Of a stretch of 9,212 nucleotides of DNA, positions 6,653 through 9,212 are shown piece after piece. Below the pieces are notes generated by a model, which saw only the letters and a list, made by a program, of their open reading frames with translations, did not search any database and was not told the origin of the DNA. The translations under genes and the position numbers were made by a program. Numbering within the stretch: position 1 is the stretch's first letter; each line of letters starts with the position of its first letter. The stretch is from Bryobacteraceae bacterium (GTDB lineage: Bacteria; Acidobacteriota; Terriglobia; Bryobacterales; Bryobacteraceae), in contig JACMLA010000358.1 in assembly GCA_014379815.1 (NCBI GenBank), positions 1-9,212 of the forward strand. The letters run 5' to 3'.

Positions 6653-8030
6653 GTAGTTTGTTTTCGAGCAGTACGGTGGCTGTGACGTTTACCGCATCCA
6701 CGTCGACGCCGCAGCCTTCCTCATTTTCGTAGATCTCCAGCTTTCTGGGATCCTGGCCCGGAGCAAGCAACGTTGCTTTACCGTACTTTCCGAGCAGGTG
6801 AACCGTCACGTTCTCCACCGGGTAACCGGAGTAATTGACCAAGTGCAACGCGGCCGTTTTGCCATCTTCGGTTGCAGTGAGATTGGAAAGCATGCTGGCG
6901 ACATTAAAGAGCCGCGCGCCGAGATTTCGCCTTCCTGTCATGTGATTCATCTCTTTCCAGATCTCATCCAGAGTTTTGACGTCTGCATCGCTTAGCGTCA
7001 CTCGTTCGGTGGTGACGGGGGGGAACTTCCAGGTAGCGGGGCCGCTAAGCGTGGCGCCTCCCGCTTTGCGAAACGCGACAAGGGCAGCCTGCTGCTGCGG
7101 GTTGAGCGAGGAAGGATCGACATTCACTGCCATGCTGACGCCATGCATGGATTCCGGAGCAAGGCTGTGGGTGGGCACGGCACGAACAGGCGTGTGCTTG
7201 ACGGCAATCATGTCGAGAACGCCACCGGAGTAGAGCGCTCCGCTGCCGATATCCTGGACGATTGCAAGTTGACTATACGGCTGCAGCGAGCGCCATTCGG
7301 CGTGCTGTTCAAACCATGTGCTGAGAGCCAGTATGCGTTTCCATTCCCGGATTGCTGAGGCCTCTGCCGCGTCGAGCCGTTTCCACATGTCGGAGTCGAG
7401 GGCTATCACCCAGCGTGCTCCGATGATCGCTGCGTCGGCGACCGCCTGCATGTACCTTTCAGCGGTGACTACAGTTTTCTCAGGAGGGACATTGCCGATC
7501 CAGATTGCAGCAGCGGGAGCAGCGGCTCGGGCAAAGCGGAGAAAGCCGCCATTGGTATTGATCCAGGGCGCTCCGCTGGGAGCTGCTTTGGTGCTGCCTT
7601 CTTCTTCTGCCTGAATTCCGGGCCAAACTCCCTGACTGGTTGCGACGACTGGTGTGTCTGCAAAGCGCATCCGGGCCCGGGACAGCATAGAAATCACAGG
7701 AACGCGCCCTGGCGAAAGGCTGTCCTCCAGGCTGGCCTGCTGGGATTGCGAATAGTCCCCTTCCAGCACGATGCCATCGAGTACACCCTCGGCTGTCAGC
7801 CGGGTGACCTCGCTGGCCTGCTGGCCCTGCCGAAGAACTCCGACGACAGCCAGATTGCGCTTATGAGCAGCATCTGGAATCGGGGACTGCCATTGGTCTT
7901 GCTCCAAAAGCAGGCAATTCACTCGCGAACCGTTCAACAATTCCAGAGAGGCAGCGTTCGAAGACATCCAGCGCATTGGGACCCAGTCGGACGGGGTCAC
8001 GGCCAGCAGGAACAGGGCAGAGAAGAGCAT
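6648..8030 (-). CDS. Secreted protein of unknown function, possibly a glycoside-hydrolase-like fold
   Basis: I do not recognise this 460-residue protein with certainty. Residues 2-11 (LFSALFLLAV) form a short hydrophobic segment suggesting export, though without the usual positive start. Residues 30-240 alternate hydrophobic strands and helices (LAVVGVLRQ, GVLDGIVLEGD, VPVISML, ARWVIALDSD), like a TIM-barrel or other alpha/beta fold. Residues 250-330 (SQLAIVQDIGSG, GVSMAVNVD, GGATLSGP) look like a Rossmann-type GATase-like domain, and 392-457 like a beta-sandwich. That order recalls GH42-like enzymes with a trimerisation domain, but I cannot point to paired catalytic acids, so function is left open. 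It could equally be a non-catalytic relative. The ATG is the most upstream start in its frame and follows AGAAGAG, which lies in a hairpin. It overlaps the porin end by 4 bp. A seven-G run (7017-7023) lies inside. Confidence 0.75.
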   Translation of the reverse strand: MLFSALFLLAVTPSDWVPMRWMSSNAASLELLNGSRVNCLLLEQDQWQSPIPDAAHKRNLAVVGVLRQGQQASEVTRLTAEGVLDGIVLEGDYSQSQQASLEDSLSPGRVPVISMLSRARMRFADTPVVATSQGVWPGIQAEEEGSTKAAPSGAPWINTNGGFLRFARAAAPAAAIWIGNVPPEKTVVTAERYMQAVADAAIIGARWVIALDSDMWKRLDAAEASAIREWKRILALSTWFEQHAEWRSLQPYSQLAIVQDIGSGALYSGGVLDMIAVKHTPVRAVPTHSLAPESMHGVSMAVNVDPSSLNPQQQAALVAFRKAGGATLSGPATWKFPPVTTERVTLSDADVKTLDEIWKEMNHMTGRRNLGARLFNVASMLSNLTATEDGKTAALHLVNYSGYPVENVTVHLLGKYGKATLLAPGQDPRKLEIYENEEGCGVDVDAVNVTATVLLENKLP

Positions 8031-8039
8031 GTCTCTTCT
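8021..8039 (-). promoter_or_regulatory. Inverted repeat enclosing the start codon of the unknown secreted gene
   Basis: On the minus strand AGAAGAG-ACATG-CTCTTCT forms a perfect 7 bp stem with a 5 nt loop. The upstream arm is the only Shine-Dalgarno-like purine run, and the ATG lies in the loop. If folded in the mRNA it would hide the ribosome-binding site by pairing it with codons 2-4. Whether this acts as a regulatory switch is inference. Confidence 0.5.
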
Positions 8040-8059
8040 ATTTTGTCTGTAGGAAAAGG

Positions 8060-8091
8060 AAAGCCGGAAGATCCGAAGATCTCCCGGCTTT
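8060..8091 (-). terminator. Intrinsic terminator with UUCG loop, downstream of the Ig-like repeat gene
   Basis: Read on the minus strand, AAAGCCGGGAGATC pairs with GATCTTCCGGCTTT: 14 pairs including one G-U, closed by a C(UUCG)G tetraloop, an unusually stable form. It is followed by a T-rich stretch (TTTCCTTTT). It lies 25 bp past the stop of the Ig-like repeat gene and about 30 nt before the start of the next minus-strand gene. The loop is UUCG only on the minus strand (CGAA on the other), which supports this orientation. Confidence 0.85.
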
Positions 8092-8115
8092 TGGACGTCC
8101 TGAGGTGGCGCTATA

Positions 8116-9212
8116 TTACGGGACCTGGGATGAGATGAAGCGGACCGTCACTGTGGTCGAGGCTTCTTGTCCCACAGAATTGCGGACGGTCAGGCGGAAG
8201 ATGTAATCTCCAAACTGGCCGCTGAACTGAACGCGTGTTACAGGCTGACCCTGATCGAGAACAGCTGCTCCTGTTCCGAGAGGCGTCCAGATGTAGGTCA
8301 AGGCGCCGCCTGCAGGATTTGTGGACTGGCTGGCGTCCAGCGTTGTCTGGCGCTGAATCGTCTGGATTGTGGAAGGCCCGACGATGACGGCAGTGGGCGG
8401 AGGCGGTGCGGGAGTGACAGTGACTGTTACTGTACACGTCGCCGTGCGGTCGCCGGAGCCGGTTGCGGTTAGCGTGTAAATGGTGGTTGCCGTCGGATTC
8501 ACGGTAACCGGTCCGTTAAGTCCTGCGCTGGGAACTGCGGGCGAGAACGTAACCCGATCTGCGTTCTGCGTGAAGTAGTTGATCGTAACTGCGCCGCCCG
8601 AACTAGTAAGTGTTGCGGGTGTCGCTGCGCAACCACCGATGACAGGTGCTACCGATGGATTGACCGTAATTACTGCAGTCGCCTGGCTGGTGCCTGACTG
8701 ATTTCGGGCCGACAAAGTGTAAGTGGTCGTGGTGGCCGGTGATACCGAGCGGGTTCCCTGAGCAGGAACTTCACCCAGCCCGCTGATGTTAACAGACTCG
8801 GCGTTCTCCACGTTCCAGGTGAGTGTTGATGACTGACCTGCGGTGATGGTCGACGGAGTGCCTGTAAACGCGATGATTCGTGGCGCTGTTCCCGCGGGAT
8901 TGACCGTTACCGTCAGGTTGCACGTTGCAGGCCCCCCCGCGCTGGTCGCGGTCAAAACGTAAGTGGTCGTTTGCGCTGGAGTCACGACACGCAACCCACT
9001 AAGTTCGACAGTGCCGATGCCGGGGGAAATTGTCACACTATCCGCGTTGGACGTGGAGTAATTGATGGTGGCAGGCTGGCCTGCGGTAATGGTTGTTGGC
9101 GTTATGCTGCCGGTCAGGAACTGAGCCGCCGTGCGTGGCGCTACAGTAATGGTAGCATTGGCACTAGACTCGCCGAGAGCGTTTCGGGCGGTAAGTGTGA
9201 AGGTGACGGTGG
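8116..9212 (-). CDS. Ig-like / PKD-like tandem-repeat extracellular protein (N-terminus off the window)
   Basis: The frame is open from the right edge to TAA at 8118-8116, giving 364 C-terminal residues; a GTG at 9036 lies inside a repeat and is not a start. The visible part is a string of bacterial Ig-like domains about 80-81 residues apart. The motif N-A-[DE]-[SR]-V recurs at 55, 136 and 216, TAGQ-type turns at 42 and 123, and T-x-Y-x-L-[TS]-A at about 82, 162 and 243. After the linker APPPPTA (268-274) comes a different, PKD-like last domain (TLDASQSTNPAGG near 290, YIFRLTVRNSVGQEA near 336). Thr/Ser/Val richness and the repeats point to a secreted or surface protein; the export signal, and any enzymatic or anchoring part, would lie outside. 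No sorting signal is seen at the end (FISSQVP). A strong terminator follows. Confidence 0.85.
   Translation of the reverse strand, partial: TVTFTLTARNALGESSANATITVAPRTAAQFLTGSITPTTITAGQPATINYSTSNADSVTISPGIGTVELSGLRVVTPAQTTTYVLTATSAGGPATCNLTVTVNPAGTAPRIIAFTGTPSTITAGQSSTLTWNVENAESVNISGLGEVPAQGTRSVSPATTTTYTLSARNQSGTSQATAVITVNPSVAPVIGGCAATPATLTSSGGAVTINYFTQNADRVTFSPAVPSAGLNGPVTVNPTATTIYTLTATGSGDRTATCTVTVTVTPAPPPPTAVIVGPSTIQTIQRQTTLDASQSTNPAGGALTYIWTPLGTGAAVLDQGQPVTRVQFSGQFGDYIFRLTVRNSVGQEASTTVTVRFISSQVP
8447..9212 (-). repeat. Tandem Ig-like coding repeats, period about 240-243 bp
   Basis: Three full units and part of a fourth are visible at protein level. Some identity survives in DNA: CCTGCGGTGATGGT (8837-8850) and CCTGCGGTAATGGT (9080-9093) are 243 bp apart, and AAGTGGTCGT occurs at 8721-8730 and 8961-8970, 240 bp apart. 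The units are well diverged, so recent duplication is unlikely. Confidence 0.7.

Noticed and set aside
8116..9036. Treating the GTG at 9036 as the start of a complete 306-residue protein
   Set aside because: The frame is open to the window edge and continues with the same Ig-like repeats; the GTG is the Val of an NADSV motif and no signal peptide follows it.

Overview
The window looks like a chromosomal segment from an acidobacterium, possibly of the Bryobacter/Solibacter group. This is an inference from gene style rather than an rRNA call: a BBP2-type porin beside amtB, a HEAT-repeat protein behind glnD, NADSV/TTYTLTA-type Ig-like repeats in a secreted protein, and evenly moderate-to-high GC. 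I see no tRNA, rRNA, CRISPR array, insertion sequence or phage gene.

Layout. Positions 1-5308 on the minus strand form one tightly packed nitrogen-control operon, read right to left: amtB (ammonium channel), glnB (PII signal protein), glnD (PII uridylyltransferase / uridylyl-removing enzyme), and a HEAT-repeat protein that runs off the left edge. Gaps are 23 bp, a 26 bp overlap, and 31 bp. A 194 bp divergent intergenic region (5309-5502) separates amtB from a plus-strand outer-membrane beta-barrel gene of the OmpL-like porin-2 (BBP2) type (5503-6651). That region holds three inverted repeats and no sigma-54 type -24/-12 element that I can find. The porin converges on, and overlaps by 4 bp, a minus-strand secreted protein of unknown function (6648-8030). 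Upstream of that gene lies a strong intrinsic terminator with a UUCG loop (8060-8091), which ends a minus-strand gene for an Ig-like/PKD-like repeat surface protein (8116 to beyond the right edge).

How the genes work together. Ammonium would enter through AmtB. PII, with its T-loop intact including Tyr51, can gate AmtB and report the 2-oxoglutarate/ATP state. GlnD, with intact nucleotidyltransferase and HD motifs and two ACT domains, reads glutamine and modifies PII. The divergent porin may supply the outer-membrane step of the same uptake route. The HEAT protein is a candidate protein-interaction partner, but nothing in its sequence gives it a specific job. The two right-hand minus-strand genes are unrelated to nitrogen as far as can be seen.

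Best leads. (1) The amtB/porin divergent control region with a 7-3-7 perfect palindrome whose half-site recurs near amtB. (2) The unknown secreted gene, whose start codon sits in the loop of a perfect 7 bp inverted repeat only about 20 nt after a strong terminator, leaving little room for an ordinary promoter. (3) The HEAT-repeat protein in the glnD operon.
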